Part shown: one piece after another, positions 44,885 to 54,828 of the stretch
Layout: the number at the start of each line of letters is the position of its first letter
Position numbering within the stretch: the stretch's first letter is position 1
Source: Clostridium hydrogeniformans DSM 21757
GTDB lineage: Bacteria > Bacillota > Clostridia > Clostridiales > Clostridiaceae
NCBI RefSeq assembly: GCF_000686705.1
Contig: NZ_KK366004.1
Coordinates: forward strand, 616,364-680,363
Direction of reading: 5' to 3'
Length of the DNA stretch: 64,000 bases
Program-made: the position numbers and the translations under genes
Notes under the pieces: generated by a model
The model's input: only the letters and a program-made list of their open reading frames with translations
Databases searched by the model: none
Told to the model about the DNA's origin: nothing

Positions 44885-46234
44885 ATGGATAAATTTTTTA
44901 AACTTAAAGAAAATAATACAAATATGAGAACGGAAATTATTGCAGGTATAACTACATTTTTAACTATGGCTTATATTATTGCAGTAAATCCAGACATACT
45001 TAGTATAGCAGGTATGCCTAAGGGGGCATTGGTAACTGCTACTTGTCTTACAGCAGGTCTTACTACAATATTTATGGGTTTATATGCTAATTTACCTTTT
45101 GGACTAGCTTCAGGAATGGGACTTAATGCTTTCTTTACATTTGGTGTGGTTATAGGTCTTGGAGTAAGCTGGCAAACAGCCCTTACTGCAGTTTTTATAG
45201 AAGGAATTATATTTATAATATTATCTTTAACTAATGTACGTGAAGCAGTAGTTAATACAATACCATTAAATTTAAAATATGCAGTAACCGTAGGTATAGG
45301 ACTATTTATAAGTTTCATAGGATTTGTTAACAGTGGGGTAGTTATTAAAAATGAATCCACTATGGTATCTATGGGGAATTTTACTTCACCGACAGTAATC
45401 ATTGCAGCCTTTGGACTTTTTACCATGGTTGTTTTTTATAAGAGAAATATTAAGGGGGCTTTACTTTGGGGGATAGCTGTTAGTACTATAGCAGCTTGGA
45501 TATATGCCATAATAGATCCACAAGGAGCTGCTTATTACAAGATATTTTTACCAGAGGGAGTATTTAAATATGAAAGTATATCATCTATTGCTTTTAAACT
45601 AGATTTTTCTATTTTTAATGACCCATCAAAAATATGGACCTTAGTTGTGGTAGTTTTTACTTTCTTATTTGTAGATTTCTTCGATACGGTGGGAACACTG
45701 GTTGGAGTAGCTTCAAAAGCCAATATGATTGATAAGGAAGGAAAGGTGCCAGGAGCTGGAAAGGCTCTTCTTGTAGATGCCATAGGAACAACAGTAGGGG
45801 CTTTACTTGGGGTTTCAACAGTAACAACTTATGTAGAAAGTTCAGCAGGAGTTGCAGAAGGGGGAAGAACTGGACTTACATCCTTAGTTACAGGAGGTCT
45901 ATTCTTACTAGCTATGTTCTTTGCACCATTATTTGTAGCTATACCAGGTTCTGCAACAGCACCAGCATTAATAATGGTAGGGTTCTTTATGATGGAGAAT
46001 ATAACAAAGATAGATTTTAGTGACTTTTCAGAAGGAATCCCAGCTTTCCTAACTATAATATTGATGCCTTTAACCTATAGTATAGGGGATGGTTTAACTA
46101 TTGGGGTATTATCTTATGTGATTATAGGATTATTAGTTGGAGTATATGATAAGGGTAAGAAAAAAGTTTCTAATGTTATGATATGCTTAGCTTTTATCTT
46201 TATAATAAAACTAATAGTATCTGGAATAGGCTAA
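44885..46234 (+). CDS. Purine permease, AzgA/PbuG-type (paralogue 2)
   Basis: A 449-residue transporter closely related to the preceding one. Motifs include TEIIAGITTFLTMAYIIAVN, GMGLNAFFTFGVV, VDFFDTVGTLVG and TYVESSAGVAEGGRTGLTS. An ATG at 44879 touches GAGGGGG, whereas ATG 44885 has six bases of spacing and aligns with the start of permease 1 (KFFKLKENNT). The matching promoters suggest joint control by purine supply and a gene duplication that included the promoter. Confidence 0.9.
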   Translation: MDKFFKLKENNTNMRTEIIAGITTFLTMAYIIAVNPDILSIAGMPKGALVTATCLTAGLTTIFMGLYANLPFGLASGMGLNAFFTFGVVIGLGVSWQTALTAVFIEGIIFIILSLTNVREAVVNTIPLNLKYAVTVGIGLFISFIGFVNSGVVIKNESTMVSMGNFTSPTVIIAAFGLFTMVVFYKRNIKGALLWGIAVSTIAAWIYAIIDPQGAAYYKIFLPEGVFKYESISSIAFKLDFSIFNDPSKIWTLVVVVFTFLFVDFFDTVGTLVGVASKANMIDKEGKVPGAGKALLVDAIGTTVGALLGVSTVTTYVESSAGVAEGGRTGLTSLVTGGLFLLAMFFAPLFVAIPGSATAPALIMVGFFMMENITKIDFSDFSEGIPAFLTIILMPLTYSIGDGLTIGVLSYVIIGLLVGVYDKGKKKVSNVMICLAFIFIIKLIVSGIG

Positions 46235-46262
46235 ACTTAATACTAAAGCTTGTTTTAAAGGG

Positions 46263-46308
46263 AAAAGACTTTATTACTAAATTATTAGTGATAAAGTCTT
46301 TTTTTATA
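46263..46308 (+). terminator. Terminator after permease 2
   Basis: AAAAGACTTTAT with ATAAAGTCTTTT and an inner ACTAA / TTAGT pairing, followed by TTTTT. Confidence 0.85.
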
Positions 46309-46327
46309 TATTATGTTATTTTTAGTA

Positions 46328-46374
46328 CCTCCTTAAATACAGGTGAATAGTATAAAGTAAACTATTTAAGGAGG
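46328..46374 (+). promoter_or_regulatory. Hairpin that covers the aminotransferase ribosome site
   Basis: CCTCCTTAAATA (46328-46339) is perfectly complementary to TATTTAAGGAGG (46363-46374), which is the Shine-Dalgarno of the gene starting at 46382. The 23-base loop reads AGGTGAATAG near its start. If the RNA folds this way, the ribosome site is hidden, so translation may be switchable. Confidence 0.6.
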
Positions 46375-46381
46375 AAAATCC

Positions 46382-47524
46382 ATGAAAATAAACAATAGGT
46401 TAAGTTCTATAAAAGAATATCATTTTAAAACATTAGAAGATATAAAGGATAACCTTTCTAAAGAAGGGAAAGAGGTTTTTGATTTTGGAATAGGTGAACC
46501 AGATTTAAAGACTAGAAAAGATATAAAGGATACTATTATTAAATCCTTGGAATATGATGGATTTAATAAATATCCACCTTATGAAGGAATTAAGGAATTA
46601 AAAAGAGAAATATGCAAATATTATAAAAATATATATGATGTAGAGTTAGATGAGGATGAGGTTATAATATTAATAGGTTCTAAGGAAGGTATTAATAATA
46701 CATTTCCAGCTTTTTGTGACTTTAAAGATGTAGCTTTAATACCAGCTCTTGGATATCCAGTTTATTCAACATCCTCAGCACTTTGGGGGATAGAAACTTA
46801 TAGGTTTCCTCTTATAAGGGATAATGGGTATTTACCTAATATTAATAACATACCTAAGGTTGTTATTAAAAAGGCTAAGCTTATGGTGTTAAATTACCCA
46901 AATAATCCAACAGGAGCAGTAGCAACTAAGGATTTTTATGATGAGGTTCATAAGTTTGCTTTAGATAATGATATAGTAGTATGTAATGATAATGCTTATG
47001 GGGATATAATAAAGGATAATGAGGGGAGAATATCTTTACTATCTAGTGGAAAGGAAAATGTTTTAGAGTTTGGTAGTTTTTCTAAAACCTTTAGTATGAC
47101 AGGCTTTAGGCTAGGATATGCAGTGGGGGATAAAAGGTGTATAGAGAGGCTATTAAAAATAAAATCTAATGTAGATTCAGGACAATTTCTACCAATACAG
47201 TATGCAGGTATAGAAGCTCTTAGTAAACTATCTCATGTATTAGAGGAGCTTAATATATATAATGAAAGAAGAAATATTCTTGAAAAAATATTAGATGAAA
47301 AGAATGTAGAATATTTTAAGGGAAAAGGAAGCTTTTATCTATGGGGAAAGGTTCCAAGGGGGTATTCCACTGATGAGTTTACAAAAGAACTTTTATATAA
47401 TTATGGCATATTAGTTACCCCAGGCTATATTTTTGGATATCAGGGAGATGGATGGTTTAGGGTTGCTTTAACTAAAAATGTTAATATAATAGAAAAAGCA
47501 TTTTCAAGAATTTCGGAGTTTTAG
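46382..47524 (+). CDS. Class I/II PLP aminotransferase
   Basis: A 380-residue pyridoxal-phosphate enzyme of fold type I. FGIGEPDLKTRKDI begins the substrate pocket. The cofactor lysine is in GSFSKTFSMTGFRLGYA, and NYPNNPTGAV, CNDNAYGDI and WFRVALT are present. It resembles the LL-diaminopimelate/alanine aminotransferase subgroup, but the substrate is not certain. It is the only gene in its unit. The upstream hairpin suggests post-transcriptional control. Confidence 0.85.
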   Translation: MKINNRLSSIKEYHFKTLEDIKDNLSKEGKEVFDFGIGEPDLKTRKDIKDTIIKSLEYDGFNKYPPYEGIKELKREICKYYKNIYDVELDEDEVIILIGSKEGINNTFPAFCDFKDVALIPALGYPVYSTSSALWGIETYRFPLIRDNGYLPNINNIPKVVIKKAKLMVLNYPNNPTGAVATKDFYDEVHKFALDNDIVVCNDNAYGDIIKDNEGRISLLSSGKENVLEFGSFSKTFSMTGFRLGYAVGDKRCIERLLKIKSNVDSGQFLPIQYAGIEALSKLSHVLEELNIYNERRNILEKILDEKNVEYFKGKGSFYLWGKVPRGYSTDEFTKELLYNYGILVTPGYIFGYQGDGWFRVALTKNVNIIEKAFSRISEF

Positions 47525-47634
47525 GGAGAAAACAGGTCAAAAATCAAACTTTTTGCAAATAAAACTTGAAATTCTCCTATTAAGTTATGTATAATAGGTA
47601 GTATGAATTGGGAGCAACCGTAAGGAGGAATGTC

Positions 47635-48519
47635 ATGGTTAAGAGTATGACAGGCTTTGGGAGAGGAACTAGTGGTGAAGAAGGTAGCATAAGTTTCTCT
47701 GTAGAGCTAAAGAGTGTTAATCATAGATACTTAGATATAAATGTTAGGATGCCTAAAAGTATGATTTCCTTTGAGGAGAAAATACGAAAGATAATAAATG
47801 AGAGGCTAAGCAGAGGAAAAGTAGATATATTTATAACCTATAAGAATTATGGAGACTTCCATGGAGAAGCAATTTTAAATGAGGCTTTAGCAGATAGCTA
47901 TTATAAGACATTAAAGTCTATTAAAGATAGGTATGAGAATGTTAAGGATGATATTTCTGTTTCTTTAATTTCAAGTTTTCATGATGTAATAAAGGTAGAA
48001 GAAAAAGAAGAAAATATGGAAGAACTTTGGGAAGGATTAAAGTTTAGCTTAGAAAATGCTCTTTCTATGTTAGTAGAGATGAGAGAAATAGAAGGGGAAA
48101 AACTAAAAGGGGATATTATCTTAAAGTGTGATAGTATAAAATCTTTAGTGGATAAAATTGAAGTTAAAGCTCCTGAAGTTGTTAAGGAATATAAAATAAG
48201 ATTAGAAGAAAGAATAAAAGATTTAAGTGATAATATAACCTTAGACGATAATAGAATAAGTGTTGAGGTTGCTTTTTTTGCGGATAAGGCTAGTATAGAT
48301 GAGGAGATAACAAGATTAAATTCTCATATAAATCAAGTTAAAAATACTTTAGAGTTAAATGAACCTATAGGAAGGAAACTAGATTTTATAGTGCAAGAAA
48401 TGAATAGGGAAGCCAATACCATAGCTTCAAAATCTCAAGACTTAGAGATTACAAATATGGTTTTAGATATAAAAAATCACATTGAAAAAATAAGAGAACA
48501 GGTACAGAATTTAGAATAG
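47635..48519 (+). CDS. YicC family protein (YloC)
   Basis: A 294-residue conserved protein. E. coli YicC is an endoribonuclease/adaptor, but the role in Firmicutes is less clear. [11 protein letters not shown] is the N-terminal signature, the middle has [13 protein letters not shown], and the C-terminal DUF1732 part includes [21 protein letters not shown]. The frame opens at 47608, but AAGGAGG at 47622-47628 points to ATG 47635. It is the first gene of the conserved run yicC-remA-gmk-rpoZ-coaBC. Confidence 0.92.
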   Translation: MVKSMTGFGRGTSGEEGSISFSVELKSVNHRYLDINVRMPKSMISFEEKIRKIINERLSRGKVDIFITYKNYGDFHGEAILNEALADSYYKTLKSIKDRYENVKDDISVSLISSFHDVIKVEEKEENMEELWEGLKFSLENALSMLVEMREIEGEKLKGDIILKCDSIKSLVDKIEVKAPEVVKEYKIRLEERIKDLSDNITLDDNRISVEVAFFADKASIDEEITRLNSHINQVKNTLELNEPIGRKLDFIVQEMNREANTIASKSQDLEITNMVLDIKNHIEKIREQVQNLE

Positions 48520-48536
48520 TGTTTAGGAGGAAGAAT

Positions 48537-48809
48537 ATGAGTATAAAACTTATAAATATTGGCTTTGGAAACATAGTTTCTGCTAATAGATTAGTAGCTA
48601 TTGTTAGCCCAGAATCTGCGCCAATCAAGAGAATAATCCAAGAGGCAAGAGATAGGGGTATGCTTATTGATGCAACTTATGGCAGAAGAACAAGAGCAGT
48701 TATAATAACAGATTCAGATCATGTTATATTATCAGCAGTTCAACCAGAAACAGTGGCACATAGATTATCTTCTAAGGAAGAGGAGCATGTGGATGAGGTT
48801 GATGAATAA
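48537..48809 (+). CDS. remA: Extracellular matrix regulator RemA
   Basis: DNA-binding protein that activates biofilm matrix and osmoprotection operons in B. subtilis. The 90-residue sequence is nearly the same as B. subtilis RemA in its core: [64 protein letters not shown] is seven bases before ATG 48537; the frame is open upstream but without a site. It overlaps gmk by one base (TAATG). Confidence 0.95.
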   Translation: MSIKLINIGFGNIVSANRLVAIVSPESAPIKRIIQEARDRGMLIDATYGRRTRAVIITDSDHVILSAVQPETVAHRLSSKEEEHVDEVDE

Positions 48810-49441
48810 TGCAGGATAAAAAAGGTGTATTAATAGTAATATCCGGACCTTCAGGGGCAGGAAAAGGTACTATATGCAAGGAACTTTTAAATAGACATAA
48901 CTTTTACTTGTCCATTTCAGCTACAACAAGATCCCCAAGAATTGGGGAAGTAGAAGGAGTGAATTACTATTTTAAAACCAGGGAAGAATTCCTAGAGAAG
49001 ATTGAAGAAGGTGATTTTCTGGAGTACGCAGAGGTTTATGGAAATCTTTATGGAACACCAAAATCTAAAGTTCAATCTATGATAGATGAGGGTAAGGATG
49101 TAATTCTAGAAATAGATATACAAGGTGCCCTTAAGGTTAAGGAAAATGTTTCTGAAGGAGTATTTATATTTATACTTCCTCCATCAATGGAAGAATTAAA
49201 GCAAAGGATTATAAAAAGAGGAAGCGAAACTGAAGAGTCATTGATGACTAGATTTAAGTCTGCATATCAAGAAATTAATTATATTTCAAAATATAATTAT
49301 GCAGTGGTAAATGATACAGTAGAAGAAGCTGTTAAGAAAATAGAAAGCATATTAGTTGCAGAAAACTGCAGAGTAGACAGAATGAAAGAAAAAATATTAG
49401 ATTCTAAGGAGGGCTTAATCCATGAACAACTCTATGATTAA
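48809..49441 (+). CDS. gmk: Guanylate kinase
   Basis: Converts GMP to GDP with ATP. The 210-residue protein has the P-loop SGPSGAGKGTI, the GMP site SATTRSPRIGEVEGVNYYF, EYAEVYGNLYGTP and the lid IKRGSETEESL. It starts in the stop codon of remA and overlaps rpoZ by 20 bases, showing tight coupling. Confidence 0.97.
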   Translation: MQDKKGVLIVISGPSGAGKGTICKELLNRHNFYLSISATTRSPRIGEVEGVNYYFKTREEFLEKIEEGDFLEYAEVYGNLYGTPKSKVQSMIDEGKDVILEIDIQGALKVKENVSEGVFIFILPPSMEELKQRIIKRGSETEESLMTRFKSAYQEINYISKYNYAVVNDTVEEAVKKIESILVAENCRVDRMKEKILDSKEGLIHEQLYD

Positions 49442-49640
49442 TCCATCAATTTCAACACTATTAAATAAGGTAGACAATAGATATTCTTTAGTTATAGTAA
49501 CTTCAAAGAGAGCAAGACAGCTTATTGAAGGAGATACTGCTAACGTTAAAGTAGAAGGAGTTAAACCACTAACTCTTGCTATAAATGAGGTTAATGAAGG
49601 ATTTATACAGTATGAAGCAGTGAAAGAAGGTATCAAGTAG
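49422..49640 (+). CDS. rpoZ: RNA polymerase omega subunit
   Basis: A 72-residue protein that helps assemble RNA polymerase. It shows INPSISTLLNKVDNRYSLVI (about residues 5-24) and TSKRARQLIEGD, the omega signature. The ATG lies eight bases after AAGGAGGG inside the end of gmk. An alternative ATG at 49434 lies four codons later. coaBC starts three bases after it. Confidence 0.94.
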   Translation: MNNSMINPSISTLLNKVDNRYSLVIVTSKRARQLIEGDTANVKVEGVKPLTLAINEVNEGFIQYEAVKEGIK

Positions 49641-49642
49641 AA

Positions 49643-50833
49643 ATGCCTAAAAAAAATGTGGTGCTTGGAGTATCAGGGGGCATAGCTGTTTATAAAGCCC
49701 TTGATATTGTAAGTCAGCTAGTTAAAAAGGATGTGGAGGTAGATGTTATAATGACAAAGTCTGCTACAGAATTTGTCACGCCTCTTAGTTTTCAATCCTT
49801 AAGTAGTAATGCAGTTATAGTTGATATGTTTAAGGAACCTAAACATTGGGAAATTCAGCACATATCTTTAGCTAAAAAAGCAGACATTATGCTTATAGCA
49901 CCAGCCACAGCTAATATAATAGGAAAGATTGCTAGTGGAATAGCAGATGATATGTTATCCACAACAATTATGGCTACTAAGGCAAAGGTGATTTTTGCCC
50001 CTGCTATGAATACAAATATGTATGAAAATCCTATAGTTCAAAATAATATAGAAAAACTTAAGTCCTATGGATATGAATTTATAGAGCCAGCCAGTGGCAG
50101 ACTTGCTTGTGGTGATACAGGCCGCGGAAAACTTGAAAGTACTGATTTAATAGTAGAACATGTTATGAGTGAGCTATACCCTATAAAGGACCTTAAGGGG
50201 AAAAGGGTATTAGTAACAGCTGGACCAACAGTTTCACCTATTGATCCAGTGAGATATATAACTAATAGATCCACTGGAAGAATGGGATATGCCATAGCAG
50301 AAGAGGCAAGAGATAGGGGTGCAGAGGTTACCTTAATTACAGGTCCTTCTAATATTAAAGAACCTTATAATGTGGATGTTATTCATGTAAATACCAATGA
50401 AGAAATGTTATCTTCTGTTTTAAGTCATTATGAAAGTTCTAACATAGTTATAAAGTCAGCAGCTGTGGCAGATTATAAGCCTAGGACTTATAGTGAGAAA
50501 AAAATTAAAAAAGGTGAAGGAGATCTTAGTATTACTCTAGAAAGGGATAATGATATATTACGATTTTTAGGGGATAAAAAGAAAGATCAAATTCTTGTAG
50601 GATTCGCAGCAGAAAGTAATGATTTAATAGAGAATGCATCCTTAAAGATGAAGAAAAAGAATTTGGACTACATAGTGGCTAATGATATAACTTCTAAGGA
50701 TACAGGGTTTTCTTCAGAAGATAATAAGGTTATAATCCTAACAAAGGATGGAGAAGAAATATCTTTAGGAAAAATGCCTAAGAAAAGTGTAGCTAAGGAA
50801 TTATTTAATATAATAAATAATAAAAAGCGCTAA
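49643..50833 (+). CDS. coaBC: Bifunctional CoaBC (phosphopantothenoylcysteine synthetase/decarboxylase)
   Basis: Two steps of coenzyme A synthesis. The N-terminal flavoprotein decarboxylase half has GVSGGIAVYKALDI, IAPATANIIGKIASGIADDML, FAPAMNTNMYENP and the active-site cysteine region RLACGDTGRGKLE. The C-terminal synthetase half starts at about residue 188 (KRVLVTAGPTVSPIDPVRYITNRSTG). 396 residues is normal. It ends with a strong terminator. Confidence 0.97.
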   Translation: MPKKNVVLGVSGGIAVYKALDIVSQLVKKDVEVDVIMTKSATEFVTPLSFQSLSSNAVIVDMFKEPKHWEIQHISLAKKADIMLIAPATANIIGKIASGIADDMLSTTIMATKAKVIFAPAMNTNMYENPIVQNNIEKLKSYGYEFIEPASGRLACGDTGRGKLESTDLIVEHVMSELYPIKDLKGKRVLVTAGPTVSPIDPVRYITNRSTGRMGYAIAEEARDRGAEVTLITGPSNIKEPYNVDVIHVNTNEEMLSSVLSHYESSNIVIKSAAVADYKPRTYSEKKIKKGEGDLSITLERDNDILRFLGDKKKDQILVGFAAESNDLIENASLKMKKKNLDYIVANDITSKDTGFSSEDNKVIILTKDGEEISLGKMPKKSVAKELFNIINNKKR

Positions 50834-50847
50834 CTGCGCTTTTTTTC
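50821..50847 (+). terminator. Terminator after coaBC
   Basis: AAAAAGCGC pairs with GCGCTTTTT around TAACT, followed by TTT. It overlaps the last codons. Confidence 0.9.
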
Positions 50848-51176
50848 ATATATATCATTTATATTACCTAAGCTTTAAAATTTTTAGAAAAGTTTATATA
50901 CATATTTTTAGCAGCAATATAATTAATAAAATAAATTTATGCTTTTATTTGGAAGTTTAATTTATGGATAGATAGGTTATATATCTAATTAATCTTAAGT
51001 AATTGTAAATATAAAAGTATAATTTAAATATAAAAATTATAGTGGGATAAATATCTTATATTAATAGATAATAGGTTTAAATAATTTATTTAAGTAATAT
51101 AATTTAGATAATATAATTTAGATAATATAAAGGATAGTAATATGGAACCAACGTTTTTTAGGTAAAGGGTGATAAA
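50848..51176. other. AT-rich gap before priA with 14-bp tandem repeat
   Basis: No gene is seen. At 51094-51133 the unit ATAATATAATTTAG is present about 2.7 times (51094-51107 with one change, 51108-51121, then partial). Confidence 0.6.
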
Positions 51177-53381
51177 GTGAATAAATTCGCTGGAGTAATA
51201 GTAAATAATGATTCCGTGCAGGTAGATAGAGTCTTTACCTACAAAGTGCCGGAAGATATTAGAAATATAATTACCATAGGTCACAGGGTTAAGGTGTCCT
51301 TTGGTATGGGGAAAAAACTAATTGATGGATTTGTGGTAGAACTATATGAGGATATAGAAGAACAAGGAATAAAGTTTAAATCAATAAATAGTATTTGTGA
51401 AAAAGACCCTCTATTTACTAAGGAAGATTTTTATGTTGTCCAGTATATGAGAGATAGATATTTATGTACATATATGGAAGGTATAAGACTCTTTATACCT
51501 AGAGGTGTGACTAAAGGGGTATCATATAAAGAGAAGCAAGTACTATATTCAGTGAAAAATTTAGAAGTAAAATATGATAAAGAACCATATAACTCTATTT
51601 TTAAACTTATTAAGGATAATGAAGGTAAGTACACAAAAACTCAGCTTTGCAAGGAGTTTAGTCTTTCCTTAAGCTCTATAAATACCCTTATAAAACATGA
51701 ATATTTAACAACAGAAAAAACTATAGTTAATAGATTTAATACTAGGGAATATAGTTTCTATGAAGAGAAAAACTTAACAAAAGATCAAGAAGAAGTGGTT
51801 AAAGAAGTTATAAATGGGTCATCCTTTATATATCTATTAAAGGGAGTTACAGGCAGTGGAAAAACTGAGGTATATATGAGAATTGTAGCCCAGTTTTTAA
51901 GAGAGGATAAAAGTGCTATAATTTTAGTACCAGAAATTTCCCTAACACCACAAATGGTTGAAAGATTTAAAGGAAGATTTGGTCGTGATGTTGCTGTTTT
52001 TCATTCAAAGCTTTCTGATGGAGAAAGATTTGATGAATGGCATAGAGTGAAAAGAGGAGAAGTTAAGGTTGCAGTAGGAGCAAGATCAGCCTTATTTCTA
52101 CCATTTAAAGATTTAGGAATTATAATAATAGATGAAGAGCATGAGGCTACATATAAGTCAGAAAGTGACCCAAAATATAATGCAAAAGAAGTGGCAGAAT
52201 TTATGGCAAGAAATAGAGGGCTTAAGGTACTTCTAGGATCTGCAACCCCATCTATTGATACTTATTATAGGGTCCATAAAAAAGAGATTAAACTATTAAC
52301 TTTAAACCATAGGGCAGATGGAGCTAAGATGCCAGAGGTAAAAGTAATAGATATGAGAGAAGAGCTTAAAAATAATAATAAATCCATGTTTAGTAATGAG
52401 TTAAAAGAAGAGCTTGCAAGAGTTCTTGAAAGAGGAGAGCAAGCAATACTCTTCTTAAATAGGAGGGGCTTTTCAACCTTTGTATCTTGTAGAAAGTGCG
52501 GTTATGTATTTAAATGTGATAAATGCGATATATCACTTACATATCATGCTCATGGATCCTATCTTTCATGTCATTATTGTGGGAAAAGAACTTCTGTTAA
52601 TACAACATGTCCTAGTTGTAAAAGTAACTATGTAAAGTATTTTGGAGTAGGTACAGAAAAAGTTGAGATGGCATTAAAAAAGGAATTCAAAGATGCTAAG
52701 GTTCTTCGTATGGATTTAGATACTACGAGAAGAAAAAATTCCTTTGAAGATATATATACCTCTTTTAAAAATGGAGAGGCAGATATATTAATTGGAACTC
52801 AAATGATAGCAAAGGGTTTAGATTTTCCCAATGTAACCTTAGTAGGAGTTATTGCCGCGGATCTTTCCTTAAACCTTCCAGATTATAGATCTGGAGAAAG
52901 AACATATCAGCTTCTAACCCAGGTATCAGGAAGAGCAGGACGTGGAAAAAAAGAAGGTAAAGTGATAATTCAAACATATCTACCGGATAACTATAGTCTT
53001 AAATATTCAAAAGATAATAATTATGAAGGATTTTTTAAGGAAGAAATATCCTTAAGGAATACCATGAATTACCCACCCTTTTCTAGAATAATGTCAATTA
53101 ACATGAGCTCTAAGAGAGAAGACATACTTATAAAAACTATAGGAAAGGTTGGTATAAATTTAAAAGATTTATTAAAAAATACTAATAATATAGATATACT
53201 AGGGCCATGTCCGTGTATAATAAGTAAGATAAAAGAAATGTATAGATGGCAAATAGTTATAAAAGGAGATATAGGAGAAGATCTTGCTAAAGTTATAAGA
53301 GATAATACTTATACTTTAACTAAGGAAAATGCAGCTTATATAAGAATAAGTATTGATATAAATCCTAATAGCCTAATATAA
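51177..53381 (+). CDS. priA: Primosomal helicase PriA
   Basis: Restarts stalled replication forks. The 734-residue protein has an N-terminal DNA-binding domain, Walker A GVTGSGKTEVYMR near residue 225, DEEHEATYKS, GSATPSIDTY, and zinc-binding cysteines in CRKCGYVFKCDKCDISLTY and SCHYCG with TCPSCK. Helicase motifs IGTQMIAKGLDFPNVTLVGV and QVSGRAGRG follow. The start is GTG with AAAGGGTGAT upstream. It leads the operon down to thiN. Confidence 0.96.
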   Translation: MNKFAGVIVNNDSVQVDRVFTYKVPEDIRNIITIGHRVKVSFGMGKKLIDGFVVELYEDIEEQGIKFKSINSICEKDPLFTKEDFYVVQYMRDRYLCTYMEGIRLFIPRGVTKGVSYKEKQVLYSVKNLEVKYDKEPYNSIFKLIKDNEGKYTKTQLCKEFSLSLSSINTLIKHEYLTTEKTIVNRFNTREYSFYEEKNLTKDQEEVVKEVINGSSFIYLLKGVTGSGKTEVYMRIVAQFLREDKSAIILVPEISLTPQMVERFKGRFGRDVAVFHSKLSDGERFDEWHRVKRGEVKVAVGARSALFLPFKDLGIIIIDEEHEATYKSESDPKYNAKEVAEFMARNRGLKVLLGSATPSIDTYYRVHKKEIKLLTLNHRADGAKMPEVKVIDMREELKNNNKSMFSNELKEELARVLERGEQAILFLNRRGFSTFVSCRKCGYVFKCDKCDISLTYHAHGSYLSCHYCGKRTSVNTTCPSCKSNYVKYFGVGTEKVEMALKKEFKDAKVLRMDLDTTRRKNSFEDIYTSFKNGEADILIGTQMIAKGLDFPNVTLVGVIAADLSLNLPDYRSGERTYQLLTQVSGRAGRGKKEGKVIIQTYLPDNYSLKYSKDNNYEGFFKEEISLRNTMNYPPFSRIMSINMSSKREDILIKTIGKVGINLKDLLKNTNNIDILGPCPCIISKIKEMYRWQIVIKGDIGEDLAKVIRDNTYTLTKENAAYIRISIDINPNSLI

Positions 53382-53427
53382 TATAAAAGAAGACATATAT
53401 AATTAAACATTGGAAGGAGAATATACT

Positions 53428-53868
53428 ATGGCATTAAGAAATATAAGAACCATGGGTGAAGATGTATTAAGAAAGAAGAGTAAACCTGTAGACGAGGTGA
53501 ATGATAGAATAAGAACCCTTGTTAAGGATATGATAGAGACTATGTATGAGGCAGATGGGGTGGGTCTTGCAGCACCTCAAGTTGGAATACTTAAGAGAGT
53601 GGTTGTAATAGATGTTGGTGAAGGTCCAGTAGCTCTTATAAACCCAGAAATAATTCATAGCGAAGGAAGCTATATTGATGTAGAGGGATGCTTAAGTGTT
53701 CCAGGAGAGCAAGGAGAAGTAGAAAGACCTTTTAAACTTACAGTAAAGGCTTTAAATGAGAATGGAGAAGAAGTTATTTATAATGCAGAAGAGCTTTTTG
53801 CAAGAGCAGTATGCCATGAGCTAGATCATTTAGATGGAGTTTTATTTGTAGATAAAGTAATAAAGTAA
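53428..53868 (+). CDS. def: Peptide deformylase
   Basis: Removes the formyl group from new proteins. The 146-residue protein has motif 1 [10 protein letters not shown], motif 2 EGCLSVPG with the metal cysteine, and motif 3 [12 protein letters not shown] with the HExxH metal ligands. AAGGAG precedes ATG 53428 by nine bases, while the longer frame from 53410 lacks a site. It is paired with fmt, its partner in formyl-methionine cycling. Confidence 0.97.
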   Translation: MALRNIRTMGEDVLRKKSKPVDEVNDRIRTLVKDMIETMYEADGVGLAAPQVGILKRVVVIDVGEGPVALINPEIIHSEGSYIDVEGCLSVPGEQGEVERPFKLTVKALNENGEEVIYNAEELFARAVCHELDHLDGVLFVDKVIK

Positions 53869-53886
53869 TTGAAGGAGGAGTAAAAT

Positions 53887-54816
53887 ATGAATATAGTATT
53901 TATGGGAACCCCAGATTTTGCAGTACCTTCTTTAAAAATTTTAATAGAAGAATTTAATGTTAGTGCAGTATTTACCCAACCAGATAGAAAAAAAGGTAGG
54001 GGGAAGAAGTTAGCTATAACTCCTGTAAAGGAAATAGCATTAGAGAATAATGTACCTGTATACCAGCCAGTAAAACTTAGAACTGATGAGGAATGTATAA
54101 AGGCTTTAAGGGATTTAAAACCAGATTTTATAGTTGTTGTTGCCTTTGGTCAAATACTTTCTAAAGAAGTTTTAGATATACCTAAATATGGATGTATAAA
54201 TCTTCATGGATCATTACTTCCTAAATATAGAGGGTCAGCACCTATACAGCATTCTATAATTATGGGAGAAAAGGTAAGTGGAAATACCACTATGCTTATG
54301 GATGTAGGCATTGATACTGGAGATATGCTTTTAAAGGATCAAGTTGAAGTTAAGGAAGATATGACCTCAGGGGAACTTTATGATATTCTTAAAAATAAAG
54401 GAGCAGATCTTTTAGTAGATACTTTAAAGAAATATTCAAAAGGAGAAATAACTCCTATAAAACAAGAAGATGATAAAAGTACCCATGCATCTATGTTAAA
54501 CAAAGACATGGCTAAGATAGATTGGAGTAAGACATCAGAAGAAATTCATAATTTAATAAGAGGATTAAATCCTTGGCCTGTTGCTTATACTTCATATAAG
54601 GATGAAAATATGAAGATATATAAAAGTCAGGTTTTAAATAAAGAAAGTACAAAATCACCAGGAACTATTATAAATGTTAACAAAGAGGGAATAGAAATTT
54701 CATGTGGAAAAGGAGTTATCTTATTAGAAGTTATACAATTTCCTAATGGAAAGCCTCTAAGTGTTGCTCAGTATATTAATGGTCATTCTATTGAGGAGCA
54801 GGAGATTTTAAAATAA
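53887..54816 (+). CDS. fmt: Methionyl-tRNA formyltransferase
   Basis: Formylates initiator Met-tRNA. The 309-residue protein has [12 protein letters not shown], the formyl-folate site [16 protein letters not shown] with the catalytic Asn/His (INLHGSLLP), IDTGDMLL and the C-terminal OB-like domain. GAAGGAGGAG precedes the ATG, 18 bases after def. Confidence 0.97.
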   Translation: MNIVFMGTPDFAVPSLKILIEEFNVSAVFTQPDRKKGRGKKLAITPVKEIALENNVPVYQPVKLRTDEECIKALRDLKPDFIVVVAFGQILSKEVLDIPKYGCINLHGSLLPKYRGSAPIQHSIIMGEKVSGNTTMLMDVGIDTGDMLLKDQVEVKEDMTSGELYDILKNKGADLLVDTLKKYSKGEITPIKQEDDKSTHASMLNKDMAKIDWSKTSEEIHNLIRGLNPWPVAYTSYKDENMKIYKSQVLNKESTKSPGTIINVNKEGIEISCGKGVILLEVIQFPNGKPLSVAQYINGHSIEEQEILK

Positions 54817-54828
54817 GGAGGGGTTCAT

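Noticed and set aside
44971-45426. 151-codon reverse frame opposite permease 2, with similar ones opposite permease 1
   Set aside because: The paralogous permeases give paralogous shadows; there is no start signal and the forward protein is certain.
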